From Astropecten irregularis (taxonomy: Eukaryota > Echinodermata > Asteroidea > Paxillosida > Astropectinidae): 64,000 bases of DNA. Under the pieces are notes generated by a model. That model was given only the letters and a program-made list of their open reading frames with translations. It ran no database searches and was not told the DNA's origin. The position numbers and the translations under genes were made by a program. The first letter of the stretch is position 1. Each line of letters opens with the position of its first letter. The stretch lies in contig OZ020262.1 in assembly GCA_963971285.1 (NCBI GenBank), forward strand, positions 3,536,082-3,600,081. Reading direction: 5' to 3'. Positions 37,801 through 52,800 of this stretch are shown here, in pieces.

Positions 37801-40800
37801 CAATAATAAAACATATCGTCTGGCTCCGTGTTTTGTGTAACATGCTTAAATGGGGCTAAATAGGGCAGGAAACAGACCTTACCGATAGCGCCCTCTGTTG
37901 ACAATCAAACTGAATAGTCTGGTTCCATGTATTTTTTGTCGCATTAATGAATACATTGGGATGTGGGTACTAAGCCACTCTCCGACTGGCATGGACACGC
38001 GTCATACAGATTGGCCTACATCGATCGAAATGGCAACCGCACATGTCAAAATGACTTCGAATGTTAGAAATAAAAAAGAAGGGAGGAATCCGGAGGATAT
38101 ATTATTGATCGAGACATTAACAAAGGACAAGATAACAAAACCATTGATACAAATAAATGGATAGAAATGGAAACCCTTAACACCGAAGGGCGCCTGCACC
38201 CCTGCCGTAAGTCTCTCACCTCGATCGCGCAATTTATTGGCCTTCAGTGATTTTCTTCGTTGGTCACTTACATCCCTGCTCATGGATAATCTTATCAAAA
38301 CAGTTTTCAGTTTTCATTTTTCTCCTCCTCGGAAGAATGTCAGTATGGTTTCAGGTTTCTGCCGTTAGACCGGCCTCAACTCTTTTCTTAATCAAAGGAA
38401 ATTTGAAAAGCGAACAAAGAACATTTTATTGGAGCGAGATTCAAACCTGTGATCCCAGGAATACCATATTGGCGCTCTTCCAACCTATGTTGGTGGTGTC
38501 CCTAATAGTCAATTATCTTTGTTCATTGGGCAGTCAGAAGCCATGAAACCACTAACAAACTGCTATATCCCAAGGATCATTTTAAGATATGTGTCATATT
38601 AGCAATGCTGCAACTTGAGAAATGGTACATCGGGGATCACTCATGGGGATCACAGGTTTGAATCCCGCTTCTGCAATTGGTCAGTGTTCACTTTTCAATG
38701 AATTTAAAATTAATCCATACAAGTAATAAACTGCTGTAAACTGCTCATCAGCCAAAATGACCTGAAATATATCAAACGCTTGGAGTTGGGAGGGCCTAAT
38801 ACGTTTGAATCCTAGCAGGATCTTTCTCAAATGGTCATTTTGCCTTTGGGAAAGATCCTGCTAGGATTGGAACACGTTAGGCCCTCCTTACTCCAAGCTT
38901 TTATAATTAATTAGTTAGTTTAGTTAGTTAGTATTAGTTAGTTTCCCTTGTGGTTGTTTTTTGATGATGAAATGAAATTTGTTTGTGGTTTGCTTACAGA
39001 CGAACCAGCCCAGTGAGGATGAGATATACGCACTGTCATCTAGCATCAAGAGAATCACTGCCTTCTTTGTGTATGTATCTTTATAGAAAGCACACCCCTT
39101 GCTACCATGGTAGACAAGTCACCCCTGTGATAAATGTAATCAAAGACAATCTTTGCAAAACTGCTACAGTGTATAAACTGCTTATCAACTAAAATTATCA
39201 CCTGAAAAATATTTTTAGCCTTTGAGAAAGATCCTGCGTATTCCAATGAAGTTTGAAATAAGATTACTTTAGAAAATACTAATGTTTGCTCTCTCAATTT
39301 TGAAATTGAATTTGTCTCTGTTTTTGATGATTGACAGCTGTCATGACCTAACTCCATGGCAACTGTTTGACATGTTGTTTGGTCTGGTCAAGAAGTCCAA
39401 GGATAGGGGTGATCTACCGGAGTCTATCTTCACCAATGCCATTGCCTGTACTCATTACTCACTACTCTGGCATCTCACAAGACTCAATGAGCACAACCCA
39501 GACAAGGTATACTATAAATTGAAGTTTTCCTCAGTCTCCTAGAACCGAGTCTTCTAAGGGAATGAAAGGTTTATACTGGGCCCAATTTCATGGAATCCGT
39601 TACGGCCTATTTTTGTGCTAACAGGCACTGCTACATGTATGTGTGAAGTCTATTTCATGGAATCCGTAAGCAAGACTTTCGGTTAGGGAAGAATTACTAG
39701 GGTAACCGTGATTATTTTCTGCTAACGCGCTTTCATATGCATTCTGCAGAAAAACCTTGCTTACCATTACCAAAAAGAAAACTCTTTCTTAAAATGCGCT
39801 AACCGTAACCCCAAAAAGTCTGCTAACGTAAGCGAAGAATTCTTGCTAACGGTAACAGATTCCATGAAATTGGGCCCCGGTCAGACCCATGTATTGAAAA
39901 GCCTTGCCATGTAAATGCACTCTCAGACTATGGATTTCATTATGGCAGTTCATCAATATGGAATGTCAAAATGTTATGATAGTGTTTTGTTGAATAATTC
40001 AAACTGTAAATGTATGTGATTTCATTTCTTCTTTTTAAAGAATTTCTAGGTATAATTCTAGGTATGATTAGCTTAAATGTTGTACTTGTAGATTTTTTCC
40101 ATTGAAAGTCAAGATGCTTTTGCACAAGTTTGGGTCAGTATAAAAAGGTCTAGAGTCAGGATTATTGATTTCAAGTTTAACAAGTTTAAAGAGAATAGCC
40201 CCTATGAATATCATACTACAAAACAAACATGGATGAATGTGCCAAATATGTTTGAATTTGATGTTTATTTATTTGGCCTTGAGCATGCAAATGTTTTCAT
40301 GTTGTGTTCATGGAATGATTTCTATGAATCTCTCTTACAGGCTGAGATGCTCAAGTTGCGTAAGCGCACCAGTGAGACTGTCCGGACCTGCTCCAAGTTA
40401 CTGCTAGAAGGTAGCGATAGCATCACTGAGGAGTGCTTCATCACCATGTGTGATCTACTCATCGTCTTTGGCAAGCAGATTGGCTCCAATGCCGTCAAGG
40501 CACCCCTCATCTATGACCCCAATGAGAATCTACAGGACATGCTGTCTGACTTTGTCCAGGAGCATGTGTTTATAGAGGAAGAGGAGGATGGTAAGTTTAC
40601 TCCGATTTGATATCTTAACAACATGGATTATTCAATTGGTTCAGGTGGGATTCGAACCCACAACCTCCTGCTTATGAGAGCAGATGCCATACCACTAGGC
40701 CACCAAGCTAGATGGGGTCAGCAAGATAAGTCAAATCCAGTATCCCAGCTTGTACCGCAATTAATGATTGTTATTTTAATAATCATTAAAATGATTTCGA

Positions 40801-43800
40801 TTAACACAGATTATTTTTACTTGTCTTAAAGGAACAATACAGGATTGGTAACATACCCAAACAGAAATGTTTACAGATTTACGTATAACTTTCAGGGTAT
40901 GGAGATGGTGCTGGTAGAAACATATCGTTAAAATATTTCCAACTGAAATGGTGTATTTATCCAGAAATTAGTCAAACAAATACCGAAAACAGTTTTGATC
41001 TCAGAGTAAGGTTTTCACTATTTTCTCATGACTCAAATTTTCACAGGTTTACTATTTCATGCACATATTCGATCAGACAAAGTGTGAGTGATGTTCAGTG
41101 ACCTTTACCAATCATGTATTATACCTTTAATACAAAATGCTTTAAATATTGACGTAAAGCATTAGCTATCTCATCCTTATAACGTTTGTTTGTTTGTCTG
41201 TTTTTGAAGATGATGATGAAGAAGGTGATGATTCTCATAAGATTGAAATCCTCCATAAGAGACGTAATCTCCTGGCATCTTTCTGCAAACTCATTGTCTT
41301 CAACATCATTGAGATGCGAAATGCTGCCGGCATCTTCAAGCACTACATGAAGGTTTGGAAAATTCATTGTTTTGGGTTTTGTTTGTTTGTGAAGTTTGTC
41401 AACCAGCGTGATAGGACCACAAAAATGTTCTAGAAGTGAAAAAAAAGAAAGTAAGTTAAAAGGGCACATACAGTATGTTAACATTTCAATTCACATTGTT
41501 TAACATTTTTAATTCTGAAACAATTTTTTTGTTTTGTGTTAACCTATCAACGTGTCAAATATGAACTATTTTTTTCTGATGGTATCTTATGTTCATATTT
41601 TTCATACAGTATTACAATGACTATGGTGATATTATTAAGATGACACTTGCCAAATCGAGGGAGAACAACAAGATAGCTTGTGCTCAGACGCTGGGACTCA
41701 GCCTTACTCAGGTAAATGTTCAACCTTGCTTTGGAAAAATGTTGAAAGAATTTATACAAAGACTATTGAAATGGATTATGTAAACATGTGATTATAGGTT
41801 TTCACCGGGTTTGATCTTTATTAGTCATAAGTCGCAACTTTAAAAATTGTAGTCTGGTACCTTTGATCTTGCCTACCTGACCCCTCTTTGTCTGACTCCT
41901 CCTATTGTCCTGATTCCTCTCATCCATTCATGTGTGTTCCTTTTTGCATGTTCTTGTCCCCTTGTCATTTAGCCTTTGAGAAAGATCTTACCAGGATTGA
42001 TATGTGTCAGTCCCTCCTAACTCTAAGCATCTTAAATTATCAGAAGTCTAAGTGTTGCTTCAACCAGGGGCCAATTTCATAGAGCTGCAAGCACAAAAAA
42101 CCTTTTGTACATGTAAATAATATCTGTATGCCAGCCAAAGCTCCTTGTAATTGTGAATGTTATGCTCAGCAAAAGTGAAAAGCAGTAAACATCACATGGA
42201 AATTTGGTTGGTAATCCTGTCAATCAAAGAAGACTTTTCAAGCGTAAGCAAAGTTTTTGCACTGCTTTTGATCAAACCTTTGCTGTTTAGTTTTACAAAA
42301 TGCATTCGAAAAGCTTGTGATTGGAATGAACGTTCTCTTTCAAACAAGAAACAGCATGGCTAATGATGAACCGCACCTCTGTTTTATTTACCAAAATTGA
42401 ATTTCAGCTCTTCCGAGATGTGAAGAGTGAAGAAGGTTTAGATGAGAATCGGACTTCCATCCAGCTGATTGCCATCAAGGAGCTTGCCAGGAGATTCTCT
42501 CTCACTTTTGGTTTGGACCAAATCAAGACAAGAGATGCAGTTGCTGCTCTCCACAAGTAAGTGTCCAGTTCCTCTATTGCTTCAATCCCTCTTTCCTTAA
42601 AAAAGGTTTGAATTTCCATTGATGTCTTAGATTTGCCCAAGTTCATGCAGGTTTGCTAGATTTCCTCATTACACAGTTTTGTGTATAATTCATGTATTTA
42701 CGTTGACAAAGAATGCTTTGTGTGAGAGTGATGGTATTTTTGTTGCTTTGTGTGAGAGTGATGGTATTTTAGTTGCTTTGTCTGAGAGTGATGGTATTTT
42801 TGTTGCTTTGTCTGAGAGTGATGGTACTTTTGTTGCTTTTTATGAGACTGATTGTATTTCGTTGCCTTTTAGTGGGTGATTGTACTGTTTTTGTGTATAT
42901 TTATGTTAAATTGTGAACAGATTGTCCAAGAAGCAGCTTGATGAACCCTGTGTTGCTTTTCTTTCATTTGCAGGGAAGGAATTCACTTCAGTTTAACCCC
43001 AATGGAAGATCCCAATAATGAAGGTGGTCCCCCACCCAACCTTGGTTACCTGGAGATCTTGGCTGAATTCACCACCAAGCTCATGAAGATTGACAAAAAG
43101 ACTGTGTAAGTTGCTCCTGGTCCTTCTTGCTAATTGCTAGATTCCTCACTCCTTGAGGCTTGCAATCAATCAATCAATTAATCATTGGGAGCATGAGCTG
43201 CGACAGTGCATTGCCACATCTACCTTCTAGCGGTACTCCTTCTGTCTCCTGATGGCCATCCCATCTTACAGCAAAAACAAACAATCCATCTGATGCAACC
43301 ACGTGGCACGTGGACTCTCGGCGAGTCCTACAAGTAGGCTCTCTCATAGAGAGAATCTGCCTGGCAGGATCACTCTGAAGGAATCTAGCTGTCACAGCTA
43401 TCATCTTACTCCTACTGAATCAGGTAATATCATCTTGGGAGTGCACAGAGAAAGTCGACTGAAGTTGTGTTTGATCCTCAACAGGAGTTGCAGGTTCCAA
43501 TCTTCAGTCAGTGTCCTGTGGTAATCCTTCATGGATTGAAACACAACTGATAAGTTTTTAGTTTCTTTTGTTTATACGCTAGCCTTGTTGAATTAATTGC
43601 ATTTCCTTCTTACATCAACTGCAGCCTGAGCTACCTGGAGAAGAATCTCAAGGAAGGCATGCTGCAGCGGGAGGAGACTGAGTGGGGTCCTCTTCGTGTC
43701 TACCGCAACAGCCTGCTGCAGGAAACAGCAGGTGGTGAACAGGCCAGCAAGTCCCACAAGCACTCCAAGAAACACCGCAAAGGGGGCATGAAGAGAAAGC

Positions 43801-46800
43801 TAGCCATGCAGGCAGGTGAGTGTCAAGTATGAAGGGAGTTGCTTTGATGAGAAGTAGTGCTGTGCATTTTCGGAGCTTTTGAAAACCGGAAAACGCTTTC
43901 CGAGCTCCGATTTATAGAAATGAATGATAGCGCTATATATTGCGCACGTGTTCAGTTTCTGGTCTCGATCTACGTGCGTGTTTGGGAATCTTGCGATGAT
44001 TTGGTGCCAGCAACCTTACAGAATGTTCAGTCAGAATCGTTTATAACTTCCTCAGCGTGACATGTCACATTTCTTACCGAAAAATCTGCATTGATGGTTA
44101 GATTTAAAGCAGGAGCCGGGAAATCCGTTTTTAATGCACAGCACTAGTGAGAATGTTGGTGGTTGTGCCCACCGTCCTTTTAATATCAAATGTTATATAA
44201 TATAAACCCCTTCCGCCTGGGGAGCATCCATAGCAGCCCAAGTTATGGCCTGAGAATATACATGATTGTTTTGTTAAATTTCCATTGAAATGCATTTAAT
44301 AGGGGTACAATTGTCTGGATCATGAGGTTCTGGGAATCGTTATTTAAAAAAAGATCCGCTCATTGTGATACATTCACACTATTGATTTGCATTTGAAGAG
44401 ATCTGCATTTTCGAGTCGACCGCAATCTGGGATGAGTTCTGAACATCTAAGCATGAACAGATTAGAGTCTGCCTTGAATACGATCTTTAATTTTGTGTGG
44501 TGCTATTCAACCAATGCGTGCCTGCATTGTTTACGCCCAGCTCCCTGCACACATAGCCCAGCCAGATGACTTCTATATGAGGTCGGAACAAGCACGGCTG
44601 AAAAGAAACCCGGGCTGAAGGAGTTAAGTTGGGGTAACGGACATTATTCAACTTCTTGCCTGAAAAATGCCTATTGGAGCAATGTTCTTTTTACGTTTTG
44701 TGATGTTACAGCTGAAGAAGGGAATGACAGCCACTGGATGTCCAAGCACAGTCAAATGGAAGGCCATCATGGTATGATGAAGCGCCCTCGCTTGGAGGAA
44801 GACATCTCATCCACACAGGGATCTGAACGAGACTTTGAGTAAGTGTGAACACAGTTTCTGCCTATTAAAACCTTTTTTCACAAAATGATCAGATTATGAT
44901 TCCGTGTTTCAGCCTCTGTGAGCAATCTGTATACCCTTCTGTAAGCTGTTTGTAGTTGTTGCCGGAAATAGACTTGAAATACATAGTGCATGTGAGACTG
45001 GTGTTTCCAGGCTTCCCATTGAGCTCAGCATATATCCAACCTTGGTTGAATACTACTTACATAGGTGGATCAGATCACATCTGTATTGGGTCAAATAACT
45101 GAGTAAGTTGTTCAGCTTTTGTCCATTACGAGTGTTATGCTGCTTCATAAAAAAAAAAAAAATGCAAGAAATAACTTTGCTTTCGATCAGCAATAGAACA
45201 TTTGAATAGCCATCTTTTTTCAAATTGATCTTGTTCGGCTCCATTGCATGTCAGCATCCTTCATGTATTTAGTGCTGCAGATTGTTGGGACAGTTTTCCC
45301 ATGTATTTTGATGTAGAACTGTACAACTGTTATTGCAAATATTGATGGCTGTGGTCAGAACAAGCTTTTGAATCCTGGCATCAAAAGTAAGACTGGATGT
45401 CATAGACATCCTAAGCCACTATCAGTTATGTAATAAGCTAGAAATACACTCACCAATGGTATATAGCACTTGAGATACTTGAGAAGACAGCTAAGACAAT
45501 CTCAACAAGATGTACACAAAAATGGGACTATACAGGGTGAGTCAAAAAGAAGTTTTCCAAAACAAACAAATGGCACTCAAAATATCAGCATTCTCTCCTA
45601 CTTATTAGAACAAATTGAAACAAATTGTTCATTCCTAAGAGGAGTTATGTCTATTTTAATATCCATGTAGGTACTCATTTTGCAAGCTGTCCATGGAATA
45701 CTAAACAAAACAAATGTAAAGTAAGCATTTAGCTGTGTACATACATGTACCCTTTGCTACTTAGATTCAGTCAAGCATTAACATTCCTTGGACAGCTTGC
45801 AAAATGTGTTCCTTTATTAAAATATGTCCTTTGGAATGATCAATTTGTTTAGTTCTTTTTTATAGTAAGCAGGAGAGAATGCTTGTTGAACTTTGAAATG
45901 TAATTTGTTTCTTTTGAAAAACATCACCAATCCCGGTCACCTTCTTTTTGACGTAGCTGGGCAGGCTATGAGACTATTTGGTTATACATACCAGCCCATC
46001 GATACCAGCCCACCACTATTAGGGTTTTCACACTATCCCAAATCTCGTAGTTGGAACCGGATTGAACCCCGAGTTTTTTTCAACCCTTTTCACACTTGAA
46101 CAATTTCAACCCCAAGCCAACCCGGGTAGGACAGCCTAGCCGGATCGAAATCAACCCTGGTAGGGAGCAGGGTTGAAAATCTCAACCCGATTCCAAACTG
46201 CATTTTGCGCCGTGATCTGTGTTGTATGAGCCAGTTCACCATAAACATAGTGTGAATGTTGTATCTCTTTGATCCGGTTCAAAAACTTGCCGTGCTGAAC
46301 CGGGGTGGATCCGGGTTGGTTTCAACCCGGATTTAAAAAGAGATCGTGTGAAAAGGCCTTTAGTATGTATTTGGGATCAGCTTCTATAAAATGTCTTGTG
46401 AAAGAGCCGAGGTCAAAACAATACAAAATGGCTTTTAATTGTATGCTTCACCATGAATTAATCCAATCAGAGTGGAGCCAGAATCTCAGGCATCCACAGC
46501 GTCATGGTTACGGAGCCAATCAAAGACCAATCGTGGATCCAAGAAGGCCAAAAGCTATTCTGGGATAGCCTCCCGGACTAGATCAGGCTACAGGTAGAAT
46601 ATACCAGACATTGATCAACTGCCTCCGTTTGGGGCTTTCTTTATTTCCAGTTCAGTGTCAAACAAGTTGTTGTTGTTCTTTTATTTTGTTCCAGTTTAAA
46701 AGTCACAGTTTCTGCACAGTTATTTAACAAGCCATTTGAGAGTTAAATCTGAATAGTGTCTGGTACACAGACTTCTTTTATTGCACATACACACCCCAGT

Positions 46801-49800
46801 TTGAATTTCCCAGACTAAAGACTCTGTTGCTATATCACATGATTTGGGGCAAGCTTTTGCATAGCAATACCCATCTCTGGAATGGACTGGTTCCTTGGTG
46901 CCATTCTTATCCATTATGAACGGTGCATTGTGGCAAGACGTTTGTTATGTATGTAACCAAGCAAAAGTTTGTTGCTTACCTCTTTGCGACAAAAATAAGC
47001 ACAACCTTGAAAACACTCACCTCTCACCATGTGGCCTGGGTTCGAATCCGACCTGGGTCATATGTGAGTAGAGTCGTATGTTGGTTCTCTCCTATGCTAC
47101 AACGGTTTTTCTCCGAGTTCTCCGGTTTTCCTCCCTCCACAAAAATCAAACACTTTTGATCTCAGGCTGTACTCCGTGATCATATATGGGTTGATGTGGC
47201 TGGCAGCCTAGGGCGCCCATGAAAACCTGCTACTCGATCACGCGTAAGTCGCATCCTTCGCAATTCAGCACCCCAGCTGGGAGTAATGATAAGCCTCCCA
47301 AATTATTATTATTATATTATTATTATTAATTCCAAATATCAGTTTTGTGAAAACCTTGCGGAGACCTATACACCTTTTTTAGAAATTCCCTGTGGAGACA
47401 TATTCAACCTATTGTGCTCAGTCGCCACAAGGCATGCATTCACCTTTGTTGATTTTGGTCAAAGTAAGCTTGTATTCTTCAAAGGAATCTTTCTGAGTCA
47501 TCCGATCTTTGTTCATATCTGTTGCAACGTGCTCACCCTAACATTTCACCTGGGATCAAATGGCCCTTTTTGGTGAGACGCCAGGAAACACCTCACTTCG
47601 TTATTTTTTTGTTAATTCTTAAATTGTTTTTAATTCAACTTTTTCTAATTACTGTTTAACTGTACTAACCATACAAAGTAAATTGTGCGTTTTGAGGTCC
47701 ACATTGTCATTGTATGACCAACACACAGACTTACACAAATATTGTTGTGGTTGCTTTTCTGTTTCGTTTTGTTGTAGTTTTTAGACGTTTCTCATTGATT
47801 AATTGATTGATGAGGTTTTAGGCTAAATTGCATGATATGTTCAACTAGTAGTTTATTATTTGTTTTCAGCTAGCAGTAACTGATTATGTTGTTTGAAGGT
47901 CTGCAGAAAAGTGGAAGACATTATCCAAACCCTTTTTTGTAGTACACTGGAACGCCACTATAATGAACACCGCTATACCAAACATTTGGCTATACTGAAC
48001 ATCATCCTTGGCTCCCAATAGCGCTCCGCACTTACGCTAAAAATAGCACCGGATCTCAGACAAACATTGCAACCATGCACGTGTGTGCGTGTGCGCGTCC
48101 ATGTACACTACGCGTGTGAGACAATGTTTGTCTGACAGCCGGGGATTTTGTGACGTCATTAGTGCGGAGCGCTATTAGGCTATTATGTACAATATATAGG
48201 AATGCTGAACATTGTTCACTATAATGAACGACCACTATAATAAATAATGCATCCCGGCGTGTTTGTTATTGTGGCGTTCCACTGTAAAATATGTGAGGTG
48301 CACAACACTCCATTTCTTTACACTGAGCGGACCTAAGCTGCTGGTTATGGTAGTTGATAGCAATAATGTAACTGTATGTACAATGAAGATGGTGTGTTGG
48401 ACCATTCCACCAGGTTGGGCTGGGATTTGTATGGTGTCCATGTAACATCAACAGACTTACACAAGCCTTGCATTCTTTTATTAATTTTTGTATTCTATCA
48501 ATGAACTTGGGTGTACTTGCCTTTTAGACCCCTGTGTATAGACCCCTTGCAACTGACATCACATAATCATGGGTGTCCAAAATCTCCTCACATTGGCATC
48601 AAGCCTAGGTTGCATGTTCGGGCAAAGTGTTGTAGGTACACGCATGTCAACGGTAGGTACATGATATGGGCATGCAACTCGTGTACAATTGCAACACAAC
48701 AGGTTCTGTGCCGGTGTGCCCACGTCTTTGCCTCATCACGTGCACTCAATGGCTTACCCCCGTTTCAGACAGACGTGCCAGCATTGCGCCAAACTACATA
48801 GATTAGATGACCCTATGATGTATGACCGGTAGACGTCTAGCTCTAGTCCTTATTTCCATGCCAAAAAGTTTTGTATGTATGCATTGTGGGATATCACTGC
48901 AGTCCACTGCTTATTTGCATACATTTGTATTGAGTTTGGCTCATGACTAGAGCGATGTCTGAAACGATGTCGCTCTAGCGCTGTTCTAAACAACCCAGAC
49001 CATAGATCTTTTGGCATCAGGCGCACCTGGTCGCTACTAATTGTTTCAGACGTCCAAATTTCGATACTTAATGCAAATCTTGCCTTTCAATAGCACTCCA
49101 CACTTGCGCTAAAAATAGCACACTGGATCTCAGACAAACATTGCATCCATGCAAACGTGTGGCTGGTGTGGGTGTGAATGCATGGTGTACACTAAGTGTG
49201 TGAGTCAATGTTTGTCTGACATCCGGGGACTTTGTACATGCGCATGCAGGCCAAATCACATGTGTGATGTCATTAGTGCGGAGCGCTATTGGTTCGGCGC
49301 GACGCTGACATGCCTGTCTGAAACGGGGGTTAGAAATACACAATTGTCATCTGTAATTTAATTTTCAAAATGATGTCATCACTGCAACGGTTATGTGGAT
49401 GGCCTTATGGTGATTGGGAAACAAGCATTCATAAACTGTTTCTACTTGATACTCACACTCTAACCTGATGGAATAACCAGTCTCTTTACCAGCAGGAAAC
49501 CTTAGCGCCTTTATAACTATTCCTGCACATTTGGTTTAGGTTTATCACTCCCAAAACTATCCTTAAGGTTGGGACGTTGACCACAGGCATCAGTCCATCT
49601 ACCGCCATTGCCTCTGTGGAGGTCAAGCCCTAAGCACCCTACTTCCACCTCATTGTAACATAGCCCTAGGTGTCTTTTGTTTATAAAGAATGTTTATGTC
49701 ATACCATTTGCACCTCTCATTCTTTCATTTTTCATCCATAGTTATGCCAATCATTGGACGCACAGGTACATTTTTTCGTTGGTTCCCTTTCTTTCCCTTT

Positions 49801-52800
49801 GATTTCACTGTCACCTTATTCCACTTTTTTCGTAATTCACCTCTTCTGTTGACATTGTTTGTATTTCTCTCCTCCAATGCTTCACAACCTTGAATTTCAT
49901 AAAAATAGAGTTTCTTGTTGGACTGGCTGAGAATAAATTATTTTCTGGGTCACCCGGGGGACGCTTTGATGATCGGGATCAAATGCCATGACTTTGCCAA
50001 TTCAGTATTTACAATCATACGTTCCACACTGCTCTAGAAACATGGTTTGGAAAATCTAAACAACAATATATATAACAAACAATAACACAAACTCACACTT
50101 TTGAAAAAGGTGTCAAATTTGTTAATGTTGTAAGTTTGTTAATGTGCTGTGATATTAAGAAGTATATTTTATGAATATAGATTAGATAGTGATAAAGATG
50201 TACTGTTCTTGCTTAGATATCCATACATTTATAGGAATACCACAGTTCAATCTTGTTTGATGGTTGGGGAGAGTGATCATTAACCAAATTCAGTATTTAT
50301 TCAAATGAGCACATGTGTAATCTTCAAATTGCTTTCACACTCATGCAATCTGTACCATTTAAAGGTAGTATCATACTTTGGTAAGAAACCAAAACAGAAA
50401 TGTTCACAGATTTAGTATAACTTACAGGGTATGAAGATGGTGGTGGTAGAAACATACCATTAAAATGTTTCCACCTGAAATGGTGTATTTATCCAGAAAT
50501 TAGTCAAACAATGACCGAAAATCTTTTTGATCTTTTAAAAGATCAAAAATAAAAGAGAAATGACTTATGAAATACTGTGGCTGTTTTTCACTGTTTTCTC
50601 AAAAAGTGGGCAACGTATGGGACTGACATTTTCACAGATGACTGTTACTGTATCTGTCTTGGTATTTTTCCCATGAATCTGTATTTCTTTGTTAAAAACC
50701 AAAGTATGATATTACCTTTAAGATCAGAAGTTAATGCACTGGACTGATTATCATCATTTTCTATGTGACCATGAATTGAGGGACTGTTTCACTTCCAATA
50801 TCTTATTTGACAATGTATGGTATTAGAAGCTGGAGAAACATATTATTCTCTCTCTCCCAAATTGTTGGCAACTGCTGAACAGTACTTCTTCCAGTGTAGT
50901 GTAATTCAGTAGTTTATAGTGTAATCAGTTTCATTGCAATAGACCCACCCTTAATTCAGGATAGCTATAGATTAATGTTCTTATTGTATTGTGGGATACA
51001 TGCTTTAGGAAGAGGTGTTAATTTTTGACCAGAAAAGGCACTGTATCTTAAGTTGTTCTCAGAACGGTTTGTTTTAGAGCAATTCTGATGACTCCTTGTG
51101 TGGTTACCATCAAAAGATGGTACACACAGGCTAGGTGTTTGTTTAAAAAGTTTGTTTAAAAAGTTTGTTTCTAAGTGTTAATTTATGCATAATTTTGTAG
51201 GTCATCTGTCTGAACCTACTTATCTTGTATAAGAAACAAAAGACTACTCAATTTTGCCAAGCTGAGTTGGTAATAATACATGGCCATTCCTGAACATTAT
51301 GGCCATCTTACCTAGTCGTACCACATTTTTAATTTTTTATTTAATGAAAGTATCCCTTGTTACCTATGCACAATGTAGCCTCTATTATCATTTACAATGC
51401 GGTCACATTTACAGTTATTCAGCTGGGATCAGTTTCCCAGTCTCCTCATCATATACCGTTTACAAGTAATTAAAGGTACAATACATGATTGGTAAAGGTC
51501 ACAGGACTGCACTCATACTTTGTCTGATCAAACTTGTACATGAAATAATAAATCTGTGAAAATTTAAGCTCAATCGGACATCTGAGTCACGAGAAAATAA
51601 CGAAAACCAGACGAACTTTTTCTCATAAAACATGAAGAATGGTTTTGATCTTACCCCAAGATCAAAACTGTTTTGGTCTTTGTTTTACTCATTTAAATAC
51701 AGCATTTCAGGTGGAAATATTTTAACGGTATGTTTCTACCGGCACCATCTCCATACCCTGAGTGAAAGGGAATAACTAAAACAACTCAAGTGATGGTGTC
51801 CGTTATGTTTTTTCCAAAAATTATTTGGACGAATGATCCTTTAGTCATTTTAAAAGACACTAAATCTTGATTTCTTTGAAAAATTCAGCATCTAATGAAC
51901 CAAGATTTCCCATGGTGACTGTTTGCACTGTTTACGAACTGTCGAGTCCATTTTCTGTCTCAAACTCAATATTTGTTTTTGGAGGCCTTGCAAATCCTGT
52001 ACGCTGCCTTTAAGGAAATCAAATAGTGTGATTTTGGCATTATTATTTATTGACCACTGTTTTTATTTGCCAGTGTAATGGGATACCCTGAGAAATCTTG
52101 GTGGAACAATTGTAAATTAAGGACATGTAGGCTTGCAACTTTTTGTCTGACTTCTCTTCTAATTGTTTCTGTCTGTGATGCCGTAGCTGTAATCTTGCCA
52201 ACCTGGATATTCACTTTCCTTTTTCACTCTTTTTTTTTCCATTTTCGTTGTATGAACTAGGTTATCTTACTATAATTATGCATGTTCATGTTTTTGGACT
52301 CTTTTCATAGCCTTGTTAGCTTTTCGAAAGTTCAGTTTAATTAATAAGTTGTTAAAATTTATGGTTCAAGAGAGTTGGACTAACTTGGCCTGAAATGTAA
52401 GTTTGTGGATGGTAGTCTGACTGGTCTTGCTGCCTACGTGTATCTGGAACCAGTGTATCAGGCATTGACAGACCGGTTACCAATAGTGGGTCTGTGTGTC
52501 AAGCCAGCAGTGTACAGCAGGGAACCGTTGATAACAACTACAGAATGGATTTATTGTTTGCACTTCACTATTAGTACACATGGCCTCATTCACATGACAA
52601 CCATTCATTGCTAGTCTGAAGCCTGGTTTATATTTCATACGAATGCTTCCTGCAAGATGAAAAAAGCGTCACACCAGGATATTTACGGTGAATGTTTGCA
52701 AATAGTTGAGGACATTTCAACTTACATGAATGGTTCGCTGCATATTAAGGATGCCATCTTTCACTTTGCTTTGCAATTCACATCCAGTATAAACAGGCAT

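Noticed and set aside
42714..42866. Possible CRISPR-like periodicity
   Set aside because: The units are contiguous without spacers, so this is a minisatellite in an animal intron.
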